The notes beneath the pieces are model-generated. The model saw only the letters and a program-made list of their open reading frames with translations, had not been told where the DNA came from and did no database searches. Below, piece after piece: positions 21,919 to 34,654 of a DNA stretch of 64,000 nt (position 1 is the first letter of the stretch; each line of letters starts with the position of its first letter). A program made the translations under genes and the position numbers. The stretch is from Zea mays (lineage: Eukaryota; Streptophyta; Magnoliopsida; Poales; Poaceae): assembly GCF_902167145.1 (NCBI RefSeq), contig NC_050097.1:232891034-232955033 (forward strand), read 5' to 3'.

Positions 21919-21992
21919 GTGTAGTCTACAATACTCAAAAACGAGAAAAATTGCAGTGTAGTCTACAATACTCAAAAACGAGAAAAATTGCA
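21919..21992. repeat. Perfect 37-bp tandem repeat, two copies
   Basis: The unit starting GTGTAGTCTACAATACTC and ending AAAATTGCA is repeated without mismatch at 21919-21955 and 21956-21992. It lies close to the right boundary of gypsy B. Confidence 0.9.
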
Positions 21993-22014
21993 TATTTGGT
22001 ACTCCAAACAACCC

Positions 22015-23162
22015 GTTTCTCAGCTTTGCCACCCGAGTCATTTGCTTCGTATAAATAGGACTAAAAATTGTTTCATACGATTTCAATGCAATTTTCTGTA
22101 TTTTTTCCTTTTTTCCCTAAGGTCTATAGCCTTGTTTGTGCAGGAGAGGGAATTTGGCTCGGCTGAGCTATCAAGAATCGTGCTCGCTCGCACAGGCGAT
22201 GCACGAATCTTATGGCGTGCTGGGTTCTAAGCGAGCTTGCCTCGCCTCACTAGCGCCAGCATCAAAGAGTTTGCTTGGCTGGGCGCCGTTTTAGCTAGCT
22301 TGAGCCAGCAAGACTGCAAGAGCAGTGCAGCTACTTCAAAAAAAAACCACATGCCCCTCAAAAACGTGCTTCACATCCAAACGTAGGCTAGACAAAGCTC
22401 GAGGCTCGCAGGCTCAAGCTTGCTTAGGCTCGGTTTGGCTCGAAGAGCCTCGCGAGCCTGAACTCTAACGACTTTAAAACCCTAAAACTCTAAAACTCGA
22501 AGAGGCTCGCGAGCCTAAACTCTAACGACTAGGTTGCGGATCGGTCGAGTCCTCGCCACATCAATCAACACCTTGAAAACTCTAACGACTTTACATCTAT
22601 TTTTAGCTTCGATGCATGATCAATTTAAAATAATTTAATGAAGCATATTTTGGGATATGCACAGTAAGAATTGTATTTTATTTTTAGAAGCTATATAATT
22701 GTTATATGTTTACATTAATGTAAGTTTTATGTATTGTGATTTTTATTTTGATTTGACCTATGTAATAGGTAATTTTTAAGTAATATTTTTTAATTATTTT
22801 TATATACTACATTATTTTTATTTGCTTATTCATGTGTTATCTTTTTTATTTAAACAATTATTTTTACAAAACACAAATATATATTAGTATAAATAAATAA
22901 ATCCCAAGACCTAACACATCTCCAGCCCCGGCCCAATAAGCGCAGCAGGCTTACCTACCCGGGCCGACGGCCACATAGGGCTTCCTAGTTCCTTCCCTTC
23001 GTCTCCCCACCATCGGCTTCCGCATCTCCCCGCCTCCACCCACGGCACTCGCAAGCAGCGCTCATTAGTCACTAGGGTTTTAAACTTTCCCCCCGATCCG
23101 CCTCGCCGCCGGCGTCGTCCTCCGCCGGAAATCCACCACCCTACACCCAGCCGGAGACGACT
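22015..23162. other. Upstream region and probable promoter of CCT8
   Basis: From 22120 to about 22560 it is a degenerate repeat rich in GCTCG and GGCTCGCGAGCC motifs, with the CTCTAACGACT phrase recurring. From 22620 to 22900 it is very AT-rich. From 22910 it becomes GC-rich and forms the proximal promoter and 5' leader of the chaperonin gene. No convincing TATA box stands out. No gene is seen. Confidence 0.5.
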
Positions 23163-26100
23163 ATGGTGGGTTTCGGCTCGATGGCGGGCTACGGGATCCA
23201 GTCGATGCTCAAGGAAGGCCACCGCCACCTCTCCGGGCTCGAGGAGGCCGTTCTCAAGAACATCGACGCCTGCCGCGAGCTGTCCGCCATTACGCGCACC
23301 TCTCTCGGCCCGAACGGTGAGTCCTGCTTCGCGTGCGCCTTCTTCGTTGCGCGGGTTGTGGGCTCGGGTGGTGGCTACTAGAGTGAGAGAGGACCAGGAG
23401 CGAGGAGAGCGTGCTCGGTCTTCGGTGGGTACCGTGAGGTTGCCGCATCGAGCTGGAGGGAGTGGGCAGAGGGTGAGGGGGATCTGGAGCGAGGAGTGGC
23501 CTGGTTGTTGGAGCTTAATGGGATACGATGACAAGGGTAAAATGAATCTTTGGGTAGTGTGAGGCGCTTGGTATACTGATGTGCCGTTTGAAATCACATT
23601 TAGCCTTGTACAATGTTTGGATCAGGAGCAATTAGGTTGTCATTTGTCTATAGTACTACTAGTCTTCTGCGCTATGTAAATCACATCGGACAAACTTTTA
23701 CTTAGATGCTGAAACCTTCCAGGGATCGATTGCTTGATGTTGTAGTTCTCCGTGTTTCCTTTTTGTAGGAATGAACAAAATGGTTATCAATCACTTGGAC
23801 AAGCTGTTTGTCACAAACGATGCTGCCACCATTGTGAATGAGCTCGAAGTTCAGCACCCTGCCGCTAAGATTCTGGTACTGGCTGGTAGGGCTCAACAGG
23901 AGGAGATTGGGGATGGGGCCAATCTCACCATATCGTTTGCCGGTGAACTGCTTGAGAAGGCTGAGGAGCTCATCAGGATGGGCTTGCATCCAAGTGAGAT
24001 CATCATTGGCTACACTAAAGCCATCAACAAGGTGACTTGCCCCCTGACTCTGGCTTTTGTAATATTGAAACGTGCAGTCTGATAGCAGGCTCTTTGTGCT
24101 TTTGTCTTTGGTATGCAGACAATTGAGATCTTGGAGGATCTTGTTGAGAAAGGCTCAGAGAACATGGATGTGAGAAACAAGGAGGACGTTGTGTTGAGGA
24201 TGAGATCCGCTGTCGCGAGCAAGCAGTTTGGTCAGGAGGATATAATGTGCCCTCTTGTGGCTGATGTAAGCTAATCCATATCAGCTTATAGGGAGAATTT
24301 TCTTTTTTAACCAGTCCGCTCTATATTCCAGAGTGGAAAAATAAAAAAATTCAGAAACAAGTAAAAAAGTCTAATTAGATCTATCTCGAATTTTTGAGAA
24401 CCCCTTGAACGTCTTTTCAAAGGGTTCTCAAATCAAACTAAAAAGGAAAAAACCGAAGGTTTTATGTTATGTAATTATTTAGATGATACCAACTAATATT
24501 GGGTTTGTTGCATCGATTTTTAGGCCTGCATTCAAGTTTGCCCCAAAAATCCAGCAAACTTCAATGTCGACAATGTTAGAGTGGCTAAGCTGCTTGGAGG
24601 TGGTTTGCACAATTCTTCTGTGGTCCGTGGGATGGTTCTAAAAAATGATGCTGTTGGTAGCATCAAAAGGGTGGAGAAGGCAAAGGTAAGTCAAAATGCT
24701 ACTCTTCATTCACATTGCACACCTGTCAAAGTTCTGTACCTTTCTTTTCTATTGATTTTGATGTTTTTTTAATGAAATGGGCCATGGATGGAGCTCTAAA
24801 CATTATTTTCACAATGTTATGAATATTTGTTGTTGGAAACTCATGGATAATCATGTACGCATTGTTTGTATAGTTTGTTATTGTCAAGTGAATCATATAT
24901 GCTTATGTAGCATTACATCACTCATAGAGGATCCAGTTCCTTTGGTGATGCCTGGCAAACCAATTCCTACTTAAAGAGGTCACATCACAACACTTTTCAT
25001 TTACTTATGTTATGCTTGGTGCTGTTGTAAAGTTTTCTGTATCTAAAAAATCACACTTTTTAGAACACTATTTTATTTATTTCTGTCTTTTTCGTTCACG
25101 CTGCTGCTGATGGCAGGTATATGCTATAGAATGGTGCATAGAACTTCAATATGCAATGGAATCCTAACGCGTTACAGCATAGTACCCATCTTCTGTATGA
25201 TGTCTGGCAGTATTCCTTGCTGAATTCTAAAACCAATCAATATTCAGATTGCAGTATTTGCTGGTGGTGTCGATACCTCAGCAACCGAAACAAAGGGAAC
25301 AGTGTTGATCCATTCCGCTGAGCAGGTATGTTCTTACTCTTGAGAATTTTTTCGAGTTCCGTTGAAGTTGTTCCTACTTTTAATATGCTCGTGATAGGTT
25401 TAGGTGTTGCAAACTATTTAGTTGGTTTTGTTTGTTCTATGTTCTGTAGACGTGCACCCAACAGTACACTCCTTTCATAATATGTTGGTTCATTTCTTAT
25501 GGATATGCTGAACTTAAAAATGGAGCACATAATATTCCTTTGCTTCTGTAGGGCATTGCAAGCTGTAATCTGCAAGTATCTGTTGGAATCTATAATACCT
25601 GTGCTTTTGCAGCTAGAAAATTATGCTAAGACTGAGGAAGCTAAGGTGGAGGAGCTTATAAAAGCTGTTGCTGACTCAGGTGCCAAGGTTATTGTCAGTG
25701 GAGCTGCAGTTGGTGACATGGCGCTACATTTTTGTGAACGTTACAAGTGAGTTTTTTTGCTTTTCGTATGTGTTCTGAACTGAATAGGTTATCTGAATTT
25801 TCTGTGCAGTATTGCTCATTGTTGAAAATTTCTTTTAGACTAGAGAGAGTTATTGTATGTGTTATATTTTCTCCAAAATTAAGGATTGTATGGTCATCGA
25901 CCTTTTTGATAGCCATTACTTACTGATGTTATGTTTGCAGGCTGATGGTTCTGAAAATCAGCTCGAAGTTTGAACTGAGAAGATTCTGCCGTACTACTGG
26001 GGCTGTTGCAATTGTAAGTTGTGATTCATCAGATGTATTTGTTACCGTGTCATAGTAGCACACTATTCTGATTTTGGATTTTTTTCTCTCAAATATAGTT

Positions 26101-27450
26101 GAAACTTAGCCAACCCAATGCGGATGAACTAGGGTACGCAGACTCTGTTTCCGTGGAAGAAATTGGTGGTACTCGGGTATGTTTTCTACTCCCTTTGTGC
26201 TTTTACAGAAGATAACTTTTTATTCTTCCTTACCAACATTCATTTTGTTTTTTATTATATAGGTTATTGTCATCAAGAACGAAGAAGGTGGAAATTCAGT
26301 GGCTACTGTTGTCTTGAGAGGCAGTACTGACAGTATACTAGATGATCTTGAAAGAGCTGTTGATGATGGCGTCAATACGTACAAGGTATCTATAGTACAT
26401 GTGACCTAACTCTTTTATTGTATTGTAACGTTCTGTGTCTGTTTTGCTAATCTATTCGAGTTCTCACTGTCCTTGTTTATTCTAGTCAATGTGCAGGGAC
26501 AGTAGGATAATTCCTGGTGCTGCTGCAACAGAAATAGAGCTGGCAAAGAGATTGAAGGAGTTCTCTTTGAAGGAAACAGGGTAAGTTTGTTTCTACCATG
26601 ATAGTTAATAACTTATCATGTACAAGGTATGAGTACATCTGCTTTCAATATGAGCAGGGTTAACCCTTTGAAAGAAAAAATAGTTTAGTGGCCGACACCA
26701 TGAAGTGTTGGGTTCTATATTATGTTCCCCTCAATCATTCACTGGTTGCTCTTAACAATTGTGCAGGTTGGACCAGTATGCTGTTGCGAAATTTGCTGAA
26801 AGCTTTGAAATGGTTCCAAGAACCCTGGCAGAAAATGCCGGACTTAGCGCAATGGATGTAATATCCTCTCTTTATGCTGAGCATGCTAGTGGCAATGTGA
26901 AAGTTGGCATTGACCTGGAGGAAGGTGCCTGCAAGGACATCACGACCTTGAAAATATGGGACCTTTATGTCACAAAGTAAGTCAATACGATCAGCAGGTG
27001 GGAAATGAATCATATGTAAAGCTGGTTTAAGAACATTTTTCGATCTTTTGTGGTAATTGGACATGTCACCATTGGATGTGGAAAATGCTTGCACTAGTGT
27101 TGGTCTAAATACGCTAGTCTTGGGATTGGGGGGCATGGGTTTGCAGTTGCACATTTTTTGTGTGGCAGTTTAAGCTGCTTGTTATGACCTCTTGGCAGAT
27201 TCCTCACTTCGCTGATTTTGCTGTACAGGTTCTTTGCCCTAAAATATTCTGCCGATGCCGCATGCACCGTGCTGCGGGTTGACCAGGTATGACTGCTAAG
27301 CCTTGCGCTCTAAGTTCTTTCCTATGCTCGTGTTTCAAACGTCATCTCGATGATATTTGAGTAATATGAACTGTCCAGATCATTATGGCGAAGCCGGCAG
27401 GAGGTCCAAGAAGAGATGCCCAGCCTGGTGGCGGGATGGACGAGGACTAG
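23163..27450 (+). CDS. CCT8: T-complex protein 1 subunit theta (TRiC/CCT chaperonin)
   Basis: This is one of the eight subunits of the cytosolic ATP-driven chaperonin that folds actin, tubulin and many other proteins. Thirteen exons read 23163-23316, 23769-24031, 24119-24265, 24524-24685, 25248-25325, 25613-25746, 25941-26013, 26099-26176, 26263-26385, 26486-26580, 26767-26976, 27229-27286 and 27379-27450. All introns are GT-AG, and the joined frame has 548 codons plus stop, close to the usual length for this subunit. The equatorial ATP site shows TSLGPNGMNKM (residues 46-56), NDAATI (68-73) and GDGANL (99-104). The apical part includes the FAGGVDTSATETKGTVL segment. The C-terminal GGPRRDAQPGGGMDED tail is typical. 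The GDGAN and NDAAT variants match my memory of plant theta subunits, so they are not treated as defects. ATG 23163 is the first in the GC-rich exon. Confidence 0.96.
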
Positions 27451-28562
27451 TTTGACTGTGATTGTTCTCTTTGTGTATCACGTACGCAATGTTTCAGAGC
27501 AGGGAACATCATGTCTTATTTAGGGTTTGGTTCTGTAGAAGGTTTTGGTGCCTGTAGTTCACGTTTGGAAGGGTTGCACGGCTGTGCTGGTATCGTATGG
27601 GGAATTTGCTTGTTCTTTCCTGGTGTATTATTGCAGTGCCGATGTATTATTCATTCGAGGGTTCTTTCCTTCAGTTCATCATACCGACTGAGCTCATATG
27701 AGTGTTACTTCAGTTTTTTTATTATAGAAGCAAAAATGTTCCAGCCTTTTATAGTCTTCTGCGTAAAAAATATTACGCGTATATTTGAAGCAGCAGTGCA
27801 TCGATTCCGATTCGCAGTTCAACGCTATTAATTTCCTGTAGCTTTGCGCAGTGCGCCAGTCCGCTATAATTCTTGTGCTGTTATTGCTATCATATGCAGA
27901 GGTCATTAAATTCATCAACTCAGTATACACCTTCGTGCAAGCTGCAGTTTTCTTCAAATACCCATAATCGTTTCAATTACAGCCTACTACGACAATGAAC
28001 CAGACTTAAAGTAAATCAGATAAGTTTCGCATGGCACAACAACGCAGAGGCAATGAAAGTGATCACAGTACTTCCCACCAAACAAAATAGGAACTGCTCA
28101 AATTATGTCTGTACAGGTCCTAAAACTGTCAGAATGTTCTACTGCTTGCTATTCACTGGTAGTATGATAGTCTACACTACACGTCTACACCTTGCTGGCA
28201 TAGATTTACTCCTGGCAATCTGGCAGGCATTAACCGCCGCCTCTCTTCCATCCTTCGATCGTCCCTAACCTCTGTCCTCCCCCTCCTCAAGCCCCCCCTG
28301 CCCAAACCTCCGCCATTATTGCTCCCGCCAATCAATGCTTCAGCGACGATCTGCTTTGCTAAAGCTGCGGTTGTTTCACCTGCAAAAAGGGAGGGAGGGA
28401 GGTCGGATTCATTCAACTCGTGTAACAGTACTCCGATGCCCTACGCTCGTCGGCGTGGCGACCGATCCACGCACCCACCCGCTCGCACCCCTCCATTTAA
28501 GCCCGCGGGGCTCCGGGCGTTTCTTGGTCGCGCACACGGAAGAGCGCGAGAGGTTCCATTCC
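27451..28562. other. CCT8 3' UTR and glucanase promoter/leader
   Basis: The first 350-400 bp after the stop are probably the CCT8 3' UTR. From about 28250 the sequence turns C-rich and leads into the glucanase 5' region; CCATTTAAGCCC near 28494 is a possible TATA-like site about 70 bp before the ATG. No separate gene is visible. Confidence 0.45.
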
Positions 28563-30140
28563 ATGGCGGCGCCGCGCGGCCTTCTCGCATTGTTCGCGGT
28601 GGCTGCCGCCGCTACGGCGGCGGCGACGGGCGTGGACGCGCTCGGGGTGAACTGGGGCACCATGTCCGCGCGCCGGCTCCCGCCCAAGGTGATGGCGCGC
28701 CTGCTCACGGACAACGGGTTCACGAAGGTGAAGATCTTCGACGCCGACGAGCGGACCATGAAGGGCCTCGCCGGGACGAGCATCGAGACGATGATCGCCG
28801 TGCCCAACGACATGCTCGCGGCCGTCGCCGACTACGACCGGGCCCGGCGGTGGGTTAGGGACAATGTCACCAAGTACACCTTCGACGGCGGCGTCAACAT
28901 CAAGTGCGTAGCCCTAGGCCCTAGCGCGCGCGTATATATATATGCAGTGCACCGCCATTGGCATGGACCCGTTCGTTTCTCCGCTGGCGCTGAGACGTTC
29001 TCGATCGTACGTGTACGTCCGTCCAGGTTCGTGGCCGTCGGCAACGAGCCGTTCCTCAGGGCGTACAACGGCTCGTTCGACCACGTGACGGTGCCGGCGC
29101 TCAGGAACATCCAGCGCGCGCTGGACGAGGCCGGGCACGGCGCGGCGGTCAAGGCAACGGTCCCCGTCAACGCGGACGTGTACGATTCGCCGGCGAGCAA
29201 CCCGGTGCCGTCGGCAGGGAGGTTCCGCAGCGACGTGGCGCGGGTCATGGCGGACATGGTCCGCTTCCTCAACCGCAGCGGCGCGCCGCTCACCGTCAAC
29301 ATCTACCCGTTCCTCAGCCTGTACGGGAACGACGACTTCCCGCTGGACTACGCCTTCTTCGACGGCGGCGCCGGTGCGCCGGTGGTCGACGGCCGGGCCG
29401 TCTACACCAACGTGTTCGACGCCAACTTCGACACGCTGGTGTCGGCGCTCAAGAGGGTCGGGCTCGGCCACCTGCCGGTCATGATCGGCGAGGTCGGCTG
29501 GCCGACGGACGGCGACAGGCACGCCACGGCGGCCCTCGCGGAGCGCTTCTACGCGGGGCTCCTCCAGCGGCTCGCGGCCAGGAGAGGCACGCCGCTCCGG
29601 CCCGGCGCGCGCATCGAGGCCTACCTGTTCGGGCTCGTGGACGAGGACGCCAAGAGCGTGGCGCCGGGCAACTTCGAGCGCCACTGGGGCATCTTCACCT
29701 TCGACGGGCGGCCCAAGTTCCCGCTGGACCTGCGCGGCGACGGGCGGCCGGCGATGCCCGTCCCGGCCCGGGGCGTGGAGTACCTGCCCCGGCGGTGGTG
29801 CGTCCTGAACCCCATCAGCATCGCCGGGGACGGACGGCTCGCGGACAACGTCGCGTACGCGTGCTCCCGCGCCGACTGCACGGCGCTAGGCTACGGGTGC
29901 AGCTGCGGCGCGCTGGACCCGCGCGGGAACGCGTCGTACGCCTTCAACGCCTATTACCAGGCACAGGGGCAGGTGGAGTCGGCGTGCGACTTCCAGGGGC
30001 TCGCCGTCGTCGTCGACGAGGACGCCTCTCAGGGCGCCTGCAACTTCAGCGTGCAGCTCGTTGGGTCAGGGGCTCCGGTGGCCACCGCGGTCACCACGAT
30101 GGCGGCCGTACTGGTGCCTCTGTTTCTTGTGTTGCTTTGA
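28563..30140 (+). CDS. Glucan endo-1,3-beta-glucosidase, GH17 with X8/CBM43 module, GPI-anchored type
   Basis: The enzyme hydrolyses beta-1,3-glucan (callose) in the cell wall or at plasmodesmata. Exons are 28563-28903 and 29027-30140, giving 484 residues. Residues 1-26 are an Ala-rich signal peptide. The GH17 barrel starts LGVNWGTM; the acid/base is Glu in VAVGNEPF (about E121) and the nucleophile is Glu in MIGEVGWPTDG (about E269). An X8/CBM43 module begins at RRWCVLNP (about 370) with its Cys-rich core (CSRADC, GYGCSC, ACDFQG). The tail (about 462-484) is hydrophobic, as for a GPI signal. The 123-bp intron has no in-frame stop, so the DNA reads as one ORF from 28335, but GT (28904) and AG (29026) restore the conserved family junction NIK-FVAVGNEP. 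Codon use is strongly GC-ending. The exact paralogue is not assigned. Confidence 0.93.
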   Translation: MAAPRGLLALFAVAAAATAAATGVDALGVNWGTMSARRLPPKVMARLLTDNGFTKVKIFDADERTMKGLAGTSIETMIAVPNDMLAAVADYDRARRWVRDNVTKYTFDGGVNIKCVALGPSARVYIYAVHRHWHGPVRFSAGAETFSIVRVRPSRFVAVGNEPFLRAYNGSFDHVTVPALRNIQRALDEAGHGAAVKATVPVNADVYDSPASNPVPSAGRFRSDVARVMADMVRFLNRSGAPLTVNIYPFLSLYGNDDFPLDYAFFDGGAGAPVVDGRAVYTNVFDANFDTLVSALKRVGLGHLPVMIGEVGWPTDGDRHATAALAERFYAGLLQRLAARRGTPLRPGARIEAYLFGLVDEDAKSVAPGNFERHWGIFTFDGRPKFPLDLRGDGRPAMPVPARGVEYLPRRWCVLNPISIAGDGRLADNVAYACSRADCTALGYGCSCGALDPRGNASYAFNAYYQAQGQVESACDFQGLAVVVDEDASQGACNFSVQLVGSGAPVATAVTTMAAVLVPLFLVLL

Positions 30141-30323
30141 GCTGACGCAAGGTGTGGTGCTTGCCTGCCTGACTGGAATCCTGATGACTGTACTGTACAG
30201 TGTTGGTCCACTACAGTGACGTACTAAGTACTACCATGTTTTGATGGTTCATCATGTGCGATGAGCGTGTCTCTTCCCTGTATCTTCAACCTCTACGACG
30301 GTTCCTCCTAAATTATTCTCTTA
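30141..30323. other. 3' flank of the glucanase gene
   Basis: This is a probable 3' UTR and terminator region with no other features. It ends at the proposed Helitron boundary. Confidence 0.4.
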
Positions 30324-30556
30324 CTTGGTGAGTGTCCGTGCGTTGCAACGGGAACATATAATACCATGATAACTTATATACAAAATGTGTCTTATATTGT
30401 TATAAGAAAATGTTTCATAATCCATTTTTGATCCTGGCCATACATAATTTTTTGTTATTTTAATTTAGTTGTTTCACTACTACATTGCAACCATCAGTAT
30501 CATGCAGACTTCGATATATGTCACGATTGCATGGTCTCATCATTGGAGAGCACGTG

Positions 30557-33500
30557 TGTCACACCCGGTTTTAGAAGGTAAACCGAATGCGAACCATGTA
30601 CGTGCCAGTATCAGTTATTCACGTACACAGCGATTACATAAATGACTCATCATAGCACAATGCTTCGAATTACAATAAAGAGTAAGTAATAATATTACAG
30701 ACTAGATCCATTTACATAATATAAATCAAAGTACACAGAATCGAAACGTAGCCAACGTAAACAACCCACCACAGGCAGCTGACTGGGGGAGGTCGCTAGC
30801 CTAATCCTCGAACTCGTCGAAGTCCTGGAACTCCTGGAGATCCGCCTCGACGCCTTCTTTACCTGAGCATAGATTGCACCAAAGGCAACCTGGTGTTTTG
30901 TGAAAGCAAGGGTGAGTACACATCAACGTACTCAGCAAATGTCCCGTTTGGCTGTAGTGGACTAGCTTTATGTGGGGTTAAGTCAAGCAGTTGCTTTTAG
31001 TTGGTCAGGTTATTATTACTAGTAGAAAGCCAGGTTTTAGCATTAACCCAAGTTCTTAACCCAAAGTACCCTTTCCAAATGGAAAGAATACCACTTACCA
31101 TTACCATAAGCATGATCATAACCATCCTCATCATCATCTGTAAACCAACCATCTCTGATCAAGTATCACTAATCACTGGAGCTCTCTTGGCCGCTCATAA
31201 CCGCGAGCACGGCTGATATATCAGTTTCATAACACTCTGCAGAGGTTGCGCACTTTACCCACAAGCCGTGATTCCCTCTTGCCTCGGGCCGATCAAACCC
31301 TTAAACACTGCCAAGGTGAATAGGCAGGGTTTCACTACGTAGCCTTTACAAAGATTCCCCGAGGCTGTAGCCGCCCGTTAGGTTTCCTAAATGCACCGCA
31401 CTCCTCCCCAAGGGGCGAACCAAACTTGGCAGAGCGAGCCACATACACCGAGCCCCATTAACGGCACGACGGCTAAGCGAACTACACCCCGGTTCCTCTA
31501 ATTATTCAGCTAAGGGCATCCCATTCCACCCTCATGGTTGCACTGTTTTCCCGGGCGGTCATCCAACGAACAGGTCCTTACGGAGAGGCACTCGAGAAAC
31601 CGCTCGAGCCCCCTAAAGTATCACCAGTCCAACATCATAATCATAGAGACAACATCGTATCATAAGTGTTCACATCATGTTCATTGATTAAAGTAAAGCA
31701 ATAGCATGAAGCTAACCATAATAACCCAAAAGGTAATCAAGGACAAGGTAAATACAAAGCTAGTCAGTCCTTAGGTTGATCATGGTATGCAGGTTGATGA
31801 ATTATAAAGCAAATGGGACATAATAGGTCAGAGGACACTTGCCTTCACCAAACAGATGCTCAGGGTCTTCAGCTTCGTAGAACTCGAAGAGCTGGGTCAT
31901 TTGGTCGCCGAAGCTTGTCCGTCGATTCCTCGAAGCTCGGAAATGGATCGCAGTCTATTCGCGACGCACAGTGAATACAAACAGGCACAAACAAACATAT
32001 ACTTGCATAAGAACATTACACCATACGAGATAAAATATTATAAAAGCGAGCAATATAAAATAGAGAGCGCTTCTACAGTTATGCGAGGAAAAGAACCGCG
32101 ATAGTCGAAGCTATGGTCGAGGGGTTAGCATGTTTACACTAATCAAATGTAAATTAATACTACTAATTAGTTTTGACTAACTTACTATTTTAATAGTTGA
32201 CAGTTAAGCAAGTAACTTAATTAATTTGAGCGATTCTAAGCGAGACGAATTAACGACGCACGACGTGCAAACACGATGTGCGCAACGGGCGGACACAAAC
32301 GACTTAGCGCGCGGACAATGCGCGATACGCGCGAACGGCACGCGGCAAGGCGCGCGACACACGCGAACGACACGCGACAACGCGTACGAACAACACGCGC
32401 GACACTTGCAAACGACATGCGTGAAACAGCACCGCGGCACGCGCGGACCGACATGCGAAACTAATAATTAAACAACGTGATTAAACTAAATAATTATTAA
32501 TAAATAAGATTTCAGTTAAGGTTAATCATATTGGTGACTAATTATAAATGCGCGAATCGAATTCCTAAATTAGATTTTTAAATTGAAATGTCGTTTTAGT
32601 AGCCACGGGTTAAACAAACGTTTAACTAAATTAAATAAAATGTGAAAAAATTGGGATAAATATTTCTAAATTAAGATAATTTTAATACGAATCTAACGCA
32701 ACTTGAATGGATCGAATCGGGTTTAAAACGCAAAAGTTATGAATGTTTTAAACCATACTGTAATTCGCGCAGACTAAATTTACAGAATTGTCATCTTCTT
32801 CCTCTCTCCATCTTCTTCCTCCCATCCATGGAAGAGAGAGGAGAGGAAGGGGAGGGGGCTGCGCAGGGGAGGACGAGGTTGGGCCGGCCGGGAGTGGGCG
32901 CGGCCGCACGGGGCGCGAGGGGCGCGGCCACCGCTGCCGGGAGGGGTGCGCGCGGGCGTGGGGCGCGGGAACGTGGGCGCCACCGCCGCCGCCGCCGCCG
33001 GGGAGGGGAAAGGGGCGCCGCCGGGGAGGGGAAACGGAGGGGGGAAGGGCGCCGCCACCGGGGAAGGTGAGGGGAGAGTGGGAGAGGCTCTGCACGGACG
33101 GGAAAACGAAGAAACGAAGAAACCCTAGGTGCAACAATGGAGGTTTCTCACCGGGGAAGAACACTCTCGCCGGAGCCGAGGAAAAATCCGTCGATTGCCG
33201 GAGATTCGGGGATCCAATCGATGAACCGAACGCGCTGCGACGAAGCCTTCGACGAGACGAACGCAGCGGTACCCTCGGATTCCGCAGACGATGCACGGAT
33301 TGGGAGTAATTGCTCGCCGGAGTTGTCGCCGGAGTTGGAACCGCCCCGAACTTCGGCGAGCAATACCGGGAGCTAGGGATTGGATTTGGGGGAAACATTT
33401 TGTGTTCTGGAACGGGCTCGACGAGATGAAGCCGGACATGTATATATACCTAGGGTTTGGACGAGATAAAAATTCGGTTAAAATTCGGATTTTACTATTT

Positions 33501-33960
33501 TTAAAATTCGAAAATCCTAGAAATCCATATTTTGTGCTCAAAATATTATAGATACCTTTAAAAATTCCAGAAAAATTCCTATAAATGTTTTGGCACCTAA
33601 TGAACTCAAAAAACATAATTAGAATTTCTAAAAACATTTTTAGGTTCCACAAATAAATAGATTTTGGTTTCTGGAAAATAGAAAAATATTCCGAAAAATA
33701 TGAAAATTTACCGAGCGCTTCTATAAGATATGTTAACATATTTCAAACACATTTTGCACTTAGAAACACTATGCAACAGCATGAATGCAACAACCAAAGT
33801 GCCTCTAGGGCTCATTCCACTAGGTTTACGCTAATATAAAACAAAATGATTCTCCATTTTTAGTGAAAAGAGAAAGGAAAGCGAAGAACTGAGAGAGTAA
33901 CACCTGAATTTGGTGGATATTAGAAAAGAAATTTTATACCCCCAAATTCAGGGTGTTACA
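30557..33960 (-). repeat. 3' LTR of element E
   Basis: The 3404-bp LTR includes an ACGCG-rich segment (about 32225-32460), a very GC-rich segment with a CCG microsatellite (about 32820-33080), and an AT-rich end. Pro/Arg-rich open frames here (for example 32748-33398) are compositional and repeat in the other LTR. Confidence 0.9.
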
Positions 33961-34654
33961 AATCTAACCCCCTTAACAGAATCTCGTCCTCGAGATTCAA
34001 GAAGAGGCTAGCAAGAAAATGAGATTGGTTCATTAGTCTTTCATATCTTTTTCTAACTCAACTTTGCCTCCGCCGGCTTGACTTGTGAATTGGTTGCTTT
34101 GACCATCAGATGCTTGAGATCGATTGATGCAATTCTTGAGGACCTCCTGGACCTGTGGGTAAGGACCCACACACGCTTTCGCTACGCCACTCTGATCTTG
34201 TTGGTTGATGTTAATCGCATTGTCTTCATCAGGGTTAGCGGCTAACCCCCTTAACAAGAGCATTGATACACACTTGATGAAGATGTTGCCGACTCTGATC
34301 TTGACTGATTTGGAGGAGCTGGAGGTTGCCAAAAGGACAGGTGTAAGAGGAAAGAATAACGAGAAAAGGTAAGTATAGACGGATTAGAGAGAGCAGGGGG
34401 AGAACCCAACTACTTAACTCTATGGCACTCACCTAGTAAACAGATTCCATTGCGGTCCAGGGGCCACAACACATCAACACTCATTCCAAAGAAGCAAATG
34501 AGTCATAGCAGAAGGACAAACATCACGAGCACACATCAACAAACATCTCGTTTCTATACGTTCCTTTTAATTAAATGGTGGTCTTTCTTCTAAGGCCAAC
34601 AAAAGGCAAGGGGAATAATAAGACATGGAGGGTAGGGGCATGAGCATAATAAAG

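Larger units (their letters stand above)
6009..22014. mobile_element. Probable MITE split by gypsy element B
   Basis: The left part 6009-6193 begins GGCCCTGTTTGG. The right part 21879-22014 ends CCAAACAACCC, whose reverse complement resembles the left end. Removing element B and one GCAGT leaves about 320 bp. The right part contains a perfect 37-bp tandem repeat. Terminal matching is weak, so the class is uncertain. Confidence 0.35.

Noticed and set aside
28335..30140. Single 601-aa ORF covering the glucanase
   Set aside because: It starts in the 5' leader and reads through an intron; the signal peptide starts at 28563, and GT-AG borders restore the conserved GH17 junction.
32748..33398. Proline/arginine-rich ORFs in 32748-33398 and 39466-40006
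   Set aside because: They lie in the GC-rich part of the LTRs of element E, occur in both LTR copies and have no domain.
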